A stretch of 64,000 nt of DNA from Caproicibacter sp046707225 (GCF_046707225.1 NZ_JBJKOP010000036.1:1-64000); one strand, 5' to 3'. Positions 50,685-59,289 are shown, counted from the stretch's first letter. Notes: a model not told the origin generated them from the letters alone. A program made the numbers and translations.

Positions 50685-52238
50685 TCACAGGGTTACCGGA
50701 AGGCGCCCCGCCGCGGAAAGTTCCCCGGAAAGAACCTTGGCGACAGCGTCGCACGCGGCCGCACTGTATTCATAAGCCGCGAGAGAATAAATATCCGCAG
50801 ACAGTTTTTTCAGTTCGTACGGCTCGCGCAGTGACACCGCAATGGTTGGGACGCCGGTTTTGGCCAGAAGGTTTACCGCTTCCAACTGCCCCGGATGCTT
50901 TAGGCCATAGTTGAGTCCAAACACAAAACAGCTGAAGCGGTCGGCATTTGCAAGAACAGGTTCAAGGTCCGCTGGGACCGGGTCCACCGGTGTGACGAGA
51001 GCGTGGCCGCCGAATCTTTCCGCCATTCGGCTCGGAAAAGACAGAGACCCGTTCGCAGTTTCCGCTACGACTGTGGTTTTGTGGATGGAGCTTCCGACAA
51101 AGCATGGATTTTTGCCAAGCGGGGGCAGAGTTTGACCCGGTCTGCCGACCGGCGTAACGGACTTGGCAGTCATCTCCCGAATTGTCTCCCGGTCCGATAT
51201 GCGGATCGCTTCAAGCGTTCCCTGTGGAGCTTGCGCATAAATCTCTTTCAGCTTTAAGATTTTTTCAACGGAAGCGTCTGATTCACTCAAATCCAGCTTT
51301 CCGCGCCGCAGTGCGTCTTCTATTGCGAGAACCGCTTCCGACGCCAAAGCGTTGCTGTGAGAGATTAGAACCATATCGGCTCCGGCTCCGGCCGCGGCTA
51401 CTGCGCCGTTGATGGTCCCGTAAAAGTCCTGAATGGCTTTCATCTCCAGACAGTCCGTAATTACAAGTCCGCCGAATCCCAGTTTTTCTTTCAGCAGCCC
51501 GGTCAGAATCCTGCGGGACATTGTCGCGGGAATTTTTTCGGGTTCGAGTGCCGGAAAAAGAATATGGGTGCTCATCATTGCCGGGAGTCCGTGCAGGATC
51601 GCCTGCCGAAACGGGACCAGCTCTGTTTCGAGCAGCTCCGGCAAGGACTTTCCCACGCAAGGCAGATTCAAATGAGAGTCCGCGTTGGTGTCTCCGTGAC
51701 CCGGAAAATGTTTCGCGGCGCACAGAATTCCCGCGTCGAGGAGCCCGCGCATCATCTGAATACCAAAACGCGAAACTGCGTCCGGGGTATCCCCATAGCT
51801 TCTGACTCCGATCAGGGGATTTTCCGGGTTTGAATTCACGTCCAGTACAGGGGCAAAATTAAAATTGACTCCAAGAGCCTTCAACTCCCGGCCGGTCATT
51901 CTTCCAGTTTCGTAAGCATTCGACGGGTCTCCTGTCGCGGCGATCGCCATGGCGCCGGGAATGTTGATGGAATCGGAGGGCAGGCGCGTTACCGTGCCGC
52001 CTTCCTGGTCGATTGCAATCAAAGCTCTGCTTCCGGTTTCCGATAAAATCAGATTCTGAATATCCCCGCACAGACAGGCGAGTTGAGACCGATTTTTAAT
52101 GTTGCGGCGGAACAGGATCACGTTGGAAATCTTGTATTCCCGCACCATGGAAATGAAATCCGGATCCGGCGTGGTTCCCGCCAGGCCGGTCATGACGCGC
52201 TGGCCGGCTTTTTGCCGAAGAGTTAACTCTTCTCTCAT
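50685..52238 (-). CDS. nagZ: Beta-N-acetylglucosaminidase NagZ (GH3)
   Basis: A 517-residue GH3 enzyme that removes non-reducing GlcNAc from muropeptides. The NagZ loop KHFPGHGDTNADSHLNLP carries the catalytic Asp/His dyad; VITDCLEM carries the nucleophilic Asp. A C-terminal ~170-residue domain follows, as in Gram-positive NagZ (YbbD). No signal peptide, so cytoplasmic, unlike B. subtilis NagZ. Its ATG overlaps the murQ stop (ATGA), so the two are coupled. Confidence 0.94.
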   Translation of the reverse strand: MREELTLRQKAGQRVMTGLAGTTPDPDFISMVREYKISNVILFRRNIKNRSQLACLCGDIQNLILSETGSRALIAIDQEGGTVTRLPSDSINIPGAMAIAATGDPSNAYETGRMTGRELKALGVNFNFAPVLDVNSNPENPLIGVRSYGDTPDAVSRFGIQMMRGLLDAGILCAAKHFPGHGDTNADSHLNLPCVGKSLPELLETELVPFRQAILHGLPAMMSTHILFPALEPEKIPATMSRRILTGLLKEKLGFGGLVITDCLEMKAIQDFYGTINGAVAAAGAGADMVLISHSNALASEAVLAIEDALRRGKLDLSESDASVEKILKLKEIYAQAPQGTLEAIRISDRETIREMTAKSVTPVGRPGQTLPPLGKNPCFVGSSIHKTTVVAETANGSLSFPSRMAERFGGHALVTPVDPVPADLEPVLANADRFSCFVFGLNYGLKHPGQLEAVNLLAKTGVPTIAVSLREPYELKKLSADIYSLAAYEYSAAACDAVAKVLSGELSAAGRLPVTL

Positions 52239-53164
52239 AACGACTGATCCTCTTTCCGGTTCCGGGCGTTCAGAATGGCCGCCTTCAACCTGCCGCCGCA
52301 GGCCGCGAGAGCTTCGCGCGCATGAGTGGCATCCAACCCTGTTTCAATCATCAGGATGGCGGCTTTCACATGCATATCGGCCAGCTTCAGATATTTTGCG
52401 GCTGTTTCCGCATCCGCATGGGTTGCGGTGCAGATGATCCGGATCGAACGGTCGTACAGCTTCTGATTCCCGGCTTTCAGGTCGACCATCAGATTGTTGT
52501 AGACTTTTCCCATCTTGATCATGACAGCAGTAGTCAGCATATTGAGGACCAGCTTTTGCGCCGTTCCGCTTTTCATTCTGGTGGAACCGGTGATTACTTC
52601 CGGTCCGACGATGGGAGCGATGCAAACGTCGCAAATCGCGCCGAGCTTTGTGTTGGCATTGTTGACCAAGCCGACGGTTGTCGCCCCCAGTTCCCCGGCC
52701 TTTTTTACGGCCCCCAGAACAAAAGGCGTCCCTCCGCTTGCGGTAATGCCGACCACAATATCGTTTTCGGTAATACCGTGGTCCATGATAAGGCGCTCGC
52801 CCGCTTCCGCGTCGTCTTCACAGCCCTCAACCGCTTCACGCAGCGCGCGGTCTCCGCCCGCGATGAAACCCTGAATCAGGCTTGGGTCGGTTCCGTAGGT
52901 GGGGGGGCATTCGCTGGCGTCAAGTACGCCCAGACGACCGGACGTACCTGCTCCCACATAATACAGCTTTCCGCCGCGTTTCAGCGCTTGATAACAAAGA
53001 TCCACAGCCCGGGCGATGGGAACCAGCTCTTTTCGGACCGCCTGCGGTACGGTTTGGTCTTCTTCGTTCATCAAGGTCAGAATTTCTTCGGTTTCACATT
53101 CGTCGATATGAAGGGTCCTGGGATTGATGCCTTCTGTTGTGAGGCCCGACAGGTATTGATCCAT
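52235..53164 (-). CDS. murQ: N-acetylmuramic acid 6-phosphate etherase
   Basis: A 309-residue SIS-domain lyase that splits D-lactate from MurNAc-6P to give GlcNAc-6P. GAGTSGRLGVLDASECPPTYG (phosphate-binding, catalytic Glu) near residue 72 and GITASGGTPFVLGA near 135; a C-terminal UBA-like segment follows. AAGGTGA precedes the ATG. First gene of murQ-nagZ, divergent from murR. Confidence 0.96.
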   Translation of the reverse strand: MDQYLSGLTTEGINPRTLHIDECETEEILTLMNEEDQTVPQAVRKELVPIARAVDLCYQALKRGGKLYYVGAGTSGRLGVLDASECPPTYGTDPSLIQGFIAGGDRALREAVEGCEDDAEAGERLIMDHGITENDIVVGITASGGTPFVLGAVKKAGELGATTVGLVNNANTKLGAICDVCIAPIVGPEVITGSTRMKSGTAQKLVLNMLTTAVMIKMGKVYNNLMVDLKAGNQKLYDRSIRIICTATHADAETAAKYLKLADMHVKAAILMIETGLDATHAREALAACGGRLKAAILNARNRKEDQSL

Positions 53165-53230
53165 TGATCATTCACCTTCTTAGATATCGTTTGGAGCTTT
53201 TTTGGGGGGGAGTTGAAGCTTGCCCGTTCC

Positions 53231-53264
53231 AAAAAGAAAAGGCCAACCCGTTTTGCGAGTTGGC
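53231..53264 (-). terminator. Terminator in the murQ leader
   Basis: On the minus strand GCCAACTC, 7-nt loop, GGGTTGGC, then CTTTTCTTTTT. It lies between the murQ promoter and the gene, about 60 nt into the transcript. Candidate attenuator. Confidence 0.75.
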
Positions 53265-53330
53265 TTTCAAATACCGCTATAATCAAAGACCGCCAATCAT
53301 AGCTGCCCAATTGCAGCCTTTATTGAACTT

Positions 53331-53359
53331 ATTATAAAGAGAAGATTTCAGATTGTCAA
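53331..53359 (-). promoter_or_regulatory. Consensus murQ promoter
   Basis: On the minus strand: perfect TTGACA, 17 bp, perfect TATAAT; start near 53324, leader about 160 nt. Confidence 0.9.
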
Positions 53360-53384
53360 TACAAGTCAAAATAATATTTTATAA

Positions 53385-53398
53385 TGAAATTTTATTTT
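53385..53398. promoter_or_regulatory. Candidate MurR operator between murQ and murR
   Basis: TGAAATTTTATTTT. Its reverse complement occurs exactly at 59208-59221, and related sequences lie at 54438 and 59238. Confidence 0.45.
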
Positions 53399-53435
53399 AA
53401 ATTGTTTATTTATTACAGGAATAAGTACAAAATAG

Positions 53436-53464
53436 TTGAAAAAGGATGACTTTTCATATAAGAT
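53436..53464 (+). promoter_or_regulatory. murR promoter
   Basis: TTGAAA, 17 bp, TAAGAT. Confidence 0.65.
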
Positions 53465-53521
53465 ATGAATAATTCTTGGCAATAAACTTCATCGAAACAC
53501 CTGATAAAGGGAGTGAGTTTC

Positions 53522-54400
53522 ATTACACTGGACGATAATGTTTTTTTAAGGCTGCGGGGCGTCCGTAATTCCCTGACGCCGGTGGAAAGAACCATAGAAG
53601 AGTATGTTCTTGCGAACAAAAACGAAATTCCGCATCTTTCCGTGAAAGGGCTGGCACAAAAAAGCCACACCAGCGACGCTTCCGTGCTGCGCTTTTGCAA
53701 AACGCTTGGGTATCGCGGCTACCGGGACTTCATCGTGGCGGTCTCCGCGGCGCTGGGTTCGGCCGACAAAACGGAAAGCGAATATACGGATATTCAGCCG
53801 GGTGATGACTTGCAGACGATCATCACAAATGTCTCCCGAAATAACCGGAAGTCCATAGAAGATACCATGAGTGTGATTGACCGGGATGCAATCGGACGTG
53901 CCGTGGAACTGCTGAGAAAGGCCAGCCGCATCGATTTTTATGGAATCGGAGCTTCCGGACTGGTCTGCATGGATGCCCAGCAGAAATTTACGAGAATCGG
54001 AAAAACATGCTTTGCCTATACGGACGGGCATTCTCAGCTGACGGCCGCAAGTATTTTAAAATCCGGGGATGTGGCCGTGCTGATTTCAAATTCCGGAGAT
54101 ACGCTTGACATTTTAAACACACTTGAGGTGGCGAAGGAATCGAAGGCTACGATTATTGCCATCACGAGATATGTAAAAAGCGAGCTGGCAAACGAAGCGG
54201 ATCTTGTGCTGAACTTTTCCACTCCGGAGATTACGATTCGCAGCGGGGCCATGGGGTCGCGCATTGCGATGCTCAACATCGTCGATATTCTGTTTACCGG
54301 CGTTGCAAGCGCGAATTATAAGAACGTGAAGGCCCTGCTGACAAAAACGCACAATGTACTGGCGGGTAAGCATAAGCATCTGAACTGGGACAAAGGCTGA
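53522..54400 (+). CDS. murR: MurR-like RpiR-family regulator, ATT start
   Basis: About 292 residues. N-terminal RpiR helix-turn-helix (LSVKGLAQKSHTSDASVLRFCKTLGYRGYRDF) and a C-terminal SIS sugar-phosphate domain (RIDFYGIGASGLVCMDAQQKF, SNSGDTLDIL). Neighbouring murQ and nagZ point to MurNAc-6P as effector. AAAGGGAGTGA precedes the frame; ATT 53522 is 8 nt from GGGAG. GTG 53513 overlaps the site itself, so it is unlikely as start, although a conventional annotation would use it. Divergent from murQ. Confidence 0.88.
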   Translation: MTLDDNVFLRLRGVRNSLTPVERTIEEYVLANKNEIPHLSVKGLAQKSHTSDASVLRFCKTLGYRGYRDFIVAVSAALGSADKTESEYTDIQPGDDLQTIITNVSRNNRKSIEDTMSVIDRDAIGRAVELLRKASRIDFYGIGASGLVCMDAQQKFTRIGKTCFAYTDGHSQLTAASILKSGDVAVLISNSGDTLDILNTLEVAKESKATIIAITRYVKSELANEADLVLNFSTPEITIRSGAMGSRIAMLNIVDILFTGVASANYKNVKALLTKTHNVLAGKHKHLNWDKG

Positions 54401-54437
54401 AGGCTGGACTGTTATTCAGGCGAAGGCCTTTTCTTGA

Positions 54438-54452
54438 TGAAATAAAAATTCA
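54438..54452. promoter_or_regulatory. Candidate MurR operator before namZ
   Basis: TGAAATAAAAATTCA, 28 bp upstream of the namZ -35 box; resembles the 53385 and 59208 elements. Confidence 0.45.
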
Positions 54453-54480
54453 AAAATGACTGATGCTTTAAAAGTTTATG

Positions 54481-54509
54481 TTGACAAATAAAACGTGAAT
54501 GGCTACACT
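54481..54509 (+). promoter_or_regulatory. namZ operon promoter
   Basis: TTGACA, 17 bp, TACACT. Confidence 0.8.
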
Positions 54510-54577
54510 GATTTTAATTTAAGTCCGGTTTTCAAAGAAAATGGCGTGAAATTCGGGTACATAAGAGGGAATCCGGT

Positions 54578-55717
54578 ATGTTGTTCGGAATTGATCGATT
54601 GGAAGAATATGATAAACTGTTTCGCGGAAAAAGGCTGGGGCTGATCACTTCGCCGACGGGGATTGACAGTCAGGGAAGAACGACCATTGAACTGATTCAC
54701 AAAAGATTCGGCCTGCGCGCGCTTTTTTCACCGGAACATGGGGTGCGGGGGAATCTTGCGGCGGGCGAAACGGTCGATTCTTACCGGGACGAAGAGACGG
54801 ACGTGCAGGTTTACAGCCTTTATCGAGAAAATTCAAAACGGCTGACGGAGGAGATGCTCCGTCAGGTTGACGCGGTGGTTTATGACATTCAGGATGTCGG
54901 CACGCGGTATTACACGTTCCTTTATACTCTTCAGTATGCCCTGGAGGATTGCGCAAAGGCAGGGAAATCCCTGATTATACTTGACCGTCCGAACCCGCTG
55001 GACGGCGCGACGGTGGAGGGGAACTGCCTGCGGGAGGAATGCCGCTCGTTTGTCGGCGGCTATCCGCTTTGCATGCGCTACGGGCTGACGGCCGGGGAAT
55101 TTGCGGCCATGGTCAACCGCAGAGAGCGGCTGGGCAGCGATCTTCACGTTATTCCCTGCCATGGCTGGCAGAGGGGCATGCAATTCCCCGATTACGGAAC
55201 GGTATGGGTTCCGCCCAGCCCGAATATTCCTCGGTTTGACACGGCGCTGCTGTACCCGGGGACCTGTCTGTTTGAGGGCACCTGCCTGTCGGAGGGGCGG
55301 GGGACCGCTTTGCCGTTTGAAGTGGTCGGAGCCCCGTTTCTCCGCGCGGAAGAGCTTGCCGGGCGAATGAATCGGAAAGGGCTGCCCGGCGTGTGGTTCC
55401 GGCCGGTTCACTTTATCCCGTCCGCGTCCAAATACAGCGGCCGCATGTGCGGCGGCGTCCAAATTCATGTGACGGACAGGAAACGCGCGCGCCCCGTCGA
55501 TGTCGGAATACATCTTTTGAGCGATCTGCGGGCGGAATACGAGGAGTTTATGTTTCTTCCGCCGGAAAAGGAGAGCGGAAGACGCTTTATCGACCTGCTG
55601 AGCGGGGATTCCGCGCTTGCGTCGTCGGTTCGCGCGCCGGAGGATATTTTGGAAGAATACAGGCTGGAAAGCCTCCGGTTCAGGGAACAAACGGAGCAAT
55701 ACCAGCTTTACAAATAA
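54578..55717 (+). CDS. namZ: Exo-beta-N-acetylmuramidase NamZ (DUF1343)
   Basis: A 379-residue DUF1343 protein. In Bacillus the homologue releases terminal MurNAc from peptidoglycan fragments. Family blocks are clear: GLITSPTGIDSQGRTTIELIH, FSPEHGVRGNLAAGE, YDIQDVGTRYYTFLYTL and DRPNPLDGATVEG. The Bacillus enzyme is secreted; this one begins directly in the mature fold (MLFGIDRLEEYDKLF) with no signal peptide, so it should act in the cytoplasm. First gene of the plus-strand salvage operon. Confidence 0.93.
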   Translation: MLFGIDRLEEYDKLFRGKRLGLITSPTGIDSQGRTTIELIHKRFGLRALFSPEHGVRGNLAAGETVDSYRDEETDVQVYSLYRENSKRLTEEMLRQVDAVVYDIQDVGTRYYTFLYTLQYALEDCAKAGKSLIILDRPNPLDGATVEGNCLREECRSFVGGYPLCMRYGLTAGEFAAMVNRRERLGSDLHVIPCHGWQRGMQFPDYGTVWVPPSPNIPRFDTALLYPGTCLFEGTCLSEGRGTALPFEVVGAPFLRAEELAGRMNRKGLPGVWFRPVHFIPSASKYSGRMCGGVQIHVTDRKRARPVDVGIHLLSDLRAEYEEFMFLPPEKESGRRFIDLLSGDSALASSVRAPEDILEEYRLESLRFREQTEQYQLYK

Positions 55718-55741
55718 CCAATTGTGAAAGGGAGCGTTTCT

Positions 55742-56221
55742 GTGATTGATCTTTTGGTCAGGCTTTACGAGATAGAGGAGAATCTCGAAGAGGAGCTTCG
55801 GCTGCAAAAAGAGGGGATCCGGGTATTCAGACTGCTTGCCACGGATATCGGCAAAGCGGTCGAGTTTGCACGTTCGTTCAGTGAGGGCTGGGCAAACGAG
55901 TGCATGGCGGCCGGTACGAATCATCCGCCCACCTGCTTTGTAGCAGTGAGGGAAAAGCAAATCGTAGGTTTTGCCTGTTACGACGCGACCGCAAAGGACT
56001 TTTTCGGCCCGACCGGCGTTTTAAAGTCGGAGCGCGGAAAAGGTGTCGGGGCGGTCTTGCTGAAAAAATGCCTTTGTGCAATGCGTGCTCAGGGGTATGT
56101 TTACGCGGTAATCGGCGGAGTCGGCGACGCGCTGCCTTTTTATGAAAAAGCAGTTGGCGCGACTTCTATTGAACGCTCCTCTCCGGGAGTTTACTCCACG
56201 CTTATAGGATTTTCCTCCTGA
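55742..56221 (+). CDS. GNAT-family acetyltransferase
   Basis: A 159-residue GNAT protein: IVGFACYDATAKDFFGPTGVLKSERGKGVGAVLLKKCL holds the acetyl-CoA loop. GTG 55742 follows AAGGGAGCG. Similar acetyltransferases recur in amino-sugar and muropeptide clusters; acetylation of a deacetylated amino sugar or peptide is a guess. Confidence 0.88.
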   Translation: MIDLLVRLYEIEENLEEELRLQKEGIRVFRLLATDIGKAVEFARSFSEGWANECMAAGTNHPPTCFVAVREKQIVGFACYDATAKDFFGPTGVLKSERGKGVGAVLLKKCLCAMRAQGYVYAVIGGVGDALPFYEKAVGATSIERSSPGVYSTLIGFSS

Positions 56222-56275
56222 CCTACAGGGGAGTGATGGCTGAGATAAGTTGTTATAACGACAGGAGGGAAGAAA

Positions 56276-57094
56276 ATGAAGTCTGCACGGATACGTTCGT
56301 CCACAGCCGTACTGAAGCAGGCGCCGGATGAAAAAAGCGAAACGGCGGATGAGGCCCTTTGCGGCACGCGGGTTGATGTTCTTGAGGACGGCGGAGAGTG
56401 GCTTCGCGTCCGGACCGATTATCTTTACGAGGGATGGGTGCGTGGGCGTGATCTCTGTGTCGGCGACGAGCTTTTGCGGCGGTGGGGCACCATGCCTCAA
56501 AAGCTCGTATGGCAGGCGTGCGCCGATTTATTGGACGTCCCCAAAGTACAGGGCCGCCTAATTACGGGCCTGTACCGCGGGTCGCTGCTTGGCGTCACGG
56601 AAGAGTCCCAAAACGGCTACAGAAAGGTAAGTCTCTGTGACGGGCGCATGGGCTGGATCTGGGAAAATTTCCTGACCGATCCGCCGTCGGACTGGACAAG
56701 GAAAGAGCCGAAAGAGCTGCGCGAAGCGCTGGTTCAGACCGCTTGCCTTTATCTGGGCGTACAGTACCGCTGGGGTGGGAAGACCCCGCTTGGCATCGAC
56801 TGCAGCGGACTTTGCTCCATGGCTTATTTGCTGAACGGAATCAGGATTTGCCGGGATTCCCATATTCTTCCCGAATTTCCCATGCGGGAAATCAGCCTTG
56901 ACCGGGTTGAAGCCGGCGACCTTCTGTTTTTTCCGGGCCATGTGGCAATGTACATGGGGAACGGGCGCTACATTCATTCAACAGCGGGAAATAACTGCCA
57001 CGGCGTCGTGGTGAACAGCCTTGACCCGGGCGCGCCGGATTACCGTGGGGATCTGCCCAAAAAGCTGCTGTGCTGCGGCAGTATTTTCGTCTGA
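56276..57094 (+). CDS. SH3-NlpC/P60 peptidase, YkfC-like
   Basis: A 272-residue protein: two SH3-like domains (residues ~1-60 and ~75-140) and an NlpC/P60 domain with catalytic Cys in GIDCSGLC and His in FPGHVAMYMG. The order matches gamma-D-glutamyl-L-diamino acid endopeptidases of the YkfC type, which act on recycled muropeptides. No signal peptide. ATG follows AGGAGGG. Confidence 0.92.
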   Translation: MKSARIRSSTAVLKQAPDEKSETADEALCGTRVDVLEDGGEWLRVRTDYLYEGWVRGRDLCVGDELLRRWGTMPQKLVWQACADLLDVPKVQGRLITGLYRGSLLGVTEESQNGYRKVSLCDGRMGWIWENFLTDPPSDWTRKEPKELREALVQTACLYLGVQYRWGGKTPLGIDCSGLCSMAYLLNGIRICRDSHILPEFPMREISLDRVEAGDLLFFPGHVAMYMGNGRYIHSTAGNNCHGVVVNSLDPGAPDYRGDLPKKLLCCGSIFV

Positions 57095-57109
57095 AAAGGG
57101 GAGGACGGC

Positions 57110-58024
57110 ATGGACCAGTATGTAGTTGGAATGGACGGCGGCGGAACCAAGACGGCTGTTTCCGTCTGTGACCTGTCCGGCACAGAGCGGGAGCGTTTTT
57201 CTTCCGGAGGCATCAATTACAACGGGACCGACGAGCGGAATGTTGAAAAAAGCATGCGTGAAATTTTTATGCGGCTTGAGCAGTCCTGCGGGCTGAGTAA
57301 TTGCCGCGCGGTTTGCCTTGGCGCGGCGGGAATCAGCAATCCGGAGGTTGGGGGCAAGCTGGAAAAGCTGATTCAAAGCTGCGGGTATCACGGCCCGCTT
57401 TGCATTACGGGCGATCAGCAGACCGCGCTGTTCGGGGCGATGGGAGAACTTTGCGGCGTGATTCTGATTGCTGGCACGGGCTCTGTATGCTATGGAAGAA
57501 ACCCGGAAGGCCGGGAACACCGGACGGGCGGGTGCGGCCATTTGATCGACGACGGCGGCAGCGGCTACGCAATTGGACGGGATATCCTTTCCGCTGTGGT
57601 CAGGGCTGGGGACGGGCGAGAAAAACCAACGGTTTTGTCCGGCATGCTCGCCTCCCGGAGCGGACTGAAAACATCGGACGAAATCGTGCGGTTTGTCTAT
57701 GATAAAAATACAGGGAAACGGGAGATTGCCGCGCTTGCCAAATTACTGCCGGAAGCCTGCGCGCAGGGCGACGGGACGGCTCTGGCCATTGCGGACCGGT
57801 GTGTGACGGAACTGTTTCTTCTGGCTGTTCCGGTTTTGGAGCAGCTGGGATTTCAGAATGGTTCCATCGTGTTTTCAGGAAGTATTCTGCAAAAAAATCT
57901 TTTCGTCCGTGAAGGACTTCTGAAAAAGCTGACGGAAAAGTATCCGGGGCTGGAATGCAGAATTCCGGCCAGGGACGCGGCTTACGGCGCCGCGATGATA
58001 GCACTGAAAAACAGCGGAGCCTGA
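57110..58024 (+). CDS. murK: BadF/BadG-family amino-sugar kinase, MurK-like
   Basis: A 304-residue ASKHA kinase: GMDGGGTKTAVSV (phosphate 1), GAAGISN, GTGSVCYGRNPEG and GGSGYAIGRDIL. Clostridium acetobutylicum MurK, of this family, phosphorylates MurNAc and GlcNAc. Here it would supply MurNAc-6P to MurQ, replacing a MurNAc PTS. AAGGGGAGG precedes the ATG. Last of the operon, convergent with the serine hydrolase. Confidence 0.85.
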   Translation: MDQYVVGMDGGGTKTAVSVCDLSGTERERFSSGGINYNGTDERNVEKSMREIFMRLEQSCGLSNCRAVCLGAAGISNPEVGGKLEKLIQSCGYHGPLCITGDQQTALFGAMGELCGVILIAGTGSVCYGRNPEGREHRTGGCGHLIDDGGSGYAIGRDILSAVVRAGDGREKPTVLSGMLASRSGLKTSDEIVRFVYDKNTGKREIAALAKLLPEACAQGDGTALAIADRCVTELFLLAVPVLEQLGFQNGSIVFSGSILQKNLFVREGLLKKLTEKYPGLECRIPARDAAYGAAMIALKNSGA

Positions 58025-58044
58025 CGTGTCCCACAAAAAAGAGA

Positions 58045-59139
58045 TCATTGCAGAGGAAGAGCCGCGTATGCAGCCGTGTGAAGGACCCTTCGCAGCCTGA
58101 GCTGCGCATTGTTGTCGCGTGTGGGGTGTACGCGGTTGGCGAGCAAAATTACATAAAGTCCGGTTTGGGGAGAGACAAGCAGGTGCGTACCGGTAAAACC
58201 GGTGTGTCCGAACGCGGTCTGGTCGAAAAATGCGCCGGAATAGCTCTGAAATCCGTTCGCTAAATGGAAGGCAAGCCCCCGGTTTTCATCCTGTCCGGGC
58301 GTATAATTCCTGATGGCCGCCCTGAGTGTGGACTGCGACAGGTACCTGCCGGTTGGCGCTTCGCCTCCGCACGCGAGCATCCGGGCGAAATGAATGCAGT
58401 CGTTGATGTTGGAGAAAACTCCGGCGTTCCCGGAGACTCCCTCCAAAAATCTCGCGTTTTCATCATGTACAATTCCGCACAGCCATTCGCCGGTCTTCGG
58501 ATCTTTTTCTGTAAACGCCGTGTTTTCCCGCAGGGAGGGGTCGGAAAGTCTTCCGTGATTCAGCCTGTGATAAGAGGTTGAGGACATTTTGAGCGGGCGA
58601 AACACGATTTCTTCCGCCAGTTGATCGAGCCGTCCGGATAGAATTCGCTCCAGAATTTTTCCAAGAAGAATAAAGCCGGTACAGCTGTAAATCACGGTGC
58701 TTCCGCAGGCAGCGGCCAGAGGAGCGCTTAAAATCAGGCTTACGCAGTCCTCCGGGTCGGAAATCGAATCCTCCAACAGAATATGGGCGGGAAGGCCGCT
58801 GGTGTGTGTCAGCAGATGAAAAATCGTGATCTGTTTCTTGTCTTCCGGGACCCGGTCGCCAAGATATTTTGCGATCGAATCCGCAAGATCGAGTTCTCCG
58901 GATTCCAGAAGTTTCAGCGCGATCATGCCGGTGGACATGATTTTTGTCATGGACGCCATATCGTAACGTGTCTGCTCGTTGACGGGTCGCCCCTCCGGAG
59001 TAAACGAGGTGACGCCGTAGGATTCTCTGACAAAAAGACGGTCTTTTATTCCAATGGCAAGTTCCGCAGACGGAATAGAACGGTTCCGGACGGCTGCTTC
59101 AACCAATTCTGCGGCTCTTTCAAAATGAGGGTCCATCAT
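58045..59139 (-). CDS. Serine hydrolase, class C beta-lactamase-like
   Basis: A 364-residue penicillin-binding fold hydrolase: SMTK (SxxK) near residue 63, YSC in IYSCTGFILLGK as second motif, and HTGFTG in place of KTG. No signal peptide. It resembles the YbbE-type enzyme next to NagZ/NamZ in Bacillus; a role on muropeptide peptides is plausible but unproven, and esterase activity is possible. AAGAAGG precedes the ATG. Confidence 0.88.
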   Translation of the reverse strand: MMDPHFERAAELVEAAVRNRSIPSAELAIGIKDRLFVRESYGVTSFTPEGRPVNEQTRYDMASMTKIMSTGMIALKLLESGELDLADSIAKYLGDRVPEDKKQITIFHLLTHTSGLPAHILLEDSISDPEDCVSLILSAPLAAACGSTVIYSCTGFILLGKILERILSGRLDQLAEEIVFRPLKMSSTSYHRLNHGRLSDPSLRENTAFTEKDPKTGEWLCGIVHDENARFLEGVSGNAGVFSNINDCIHFARMLACGGEAPTGRYLSQSTLRAAIRNYTPGQDENRGLAFHLANGFQSYSGAFFDQTAFGHTGFTGTHLLVSPQTGLYVILLANRVHPTRDNNAQLRLRRVLHTAAYAALPLQ

Positions 59140-59168
59140 TCTTTTTCCTTCTTCTTTGATTTTTTCTC

Positions 59169-59197
59169 ATCATAATCGCTCAAATAAAAAAATTCAA
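59169..59197 (-). promoter_or_regulatory. Serine hydrolase promoter
   Basis: On the minus strand: TTGAAT, 17 bp, TATGAT. Confidence 0.7.
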
Positions 59198-59207
59198 GAC
59201 AAAATAA

Positions 59208-59221
59208 AAAATAAAATTTCA
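59208..59221. promoter_or_regulatory. Candidate MurR operator, hydrolase/oppA region
   Basis: AAAATAAAATTTCA, the exact reverse complement of 53385-53398, upstream of the hydrolase -35. Confidence 0.45.
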
Positions 59222-59237
59222 AAATTTTCAATCAATT

Positions 59238-59247
59238 TGAAATAAAA
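59238..59247. promoter_or_regulatory. Second related motif before oppA
   Basis: TGAAATAAAA, 5 bp before the oppA -35 box; identical to the first ten bases of the 54438 element. Confidence 0.35.
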
Positions 59248-59252
59248 CTATA

Positions 59253-59281
59253 TTGACAATAGGGCGTAATGTTGCTATGAT
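59253..59281 (+). promoter_or_regulatory. oppA promoter
   Basis: TTGACA, 17 bp, TATGAT; start near 59288. Confidence 0.88.
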
Positions 59282-59289
59282 GTTACCTA

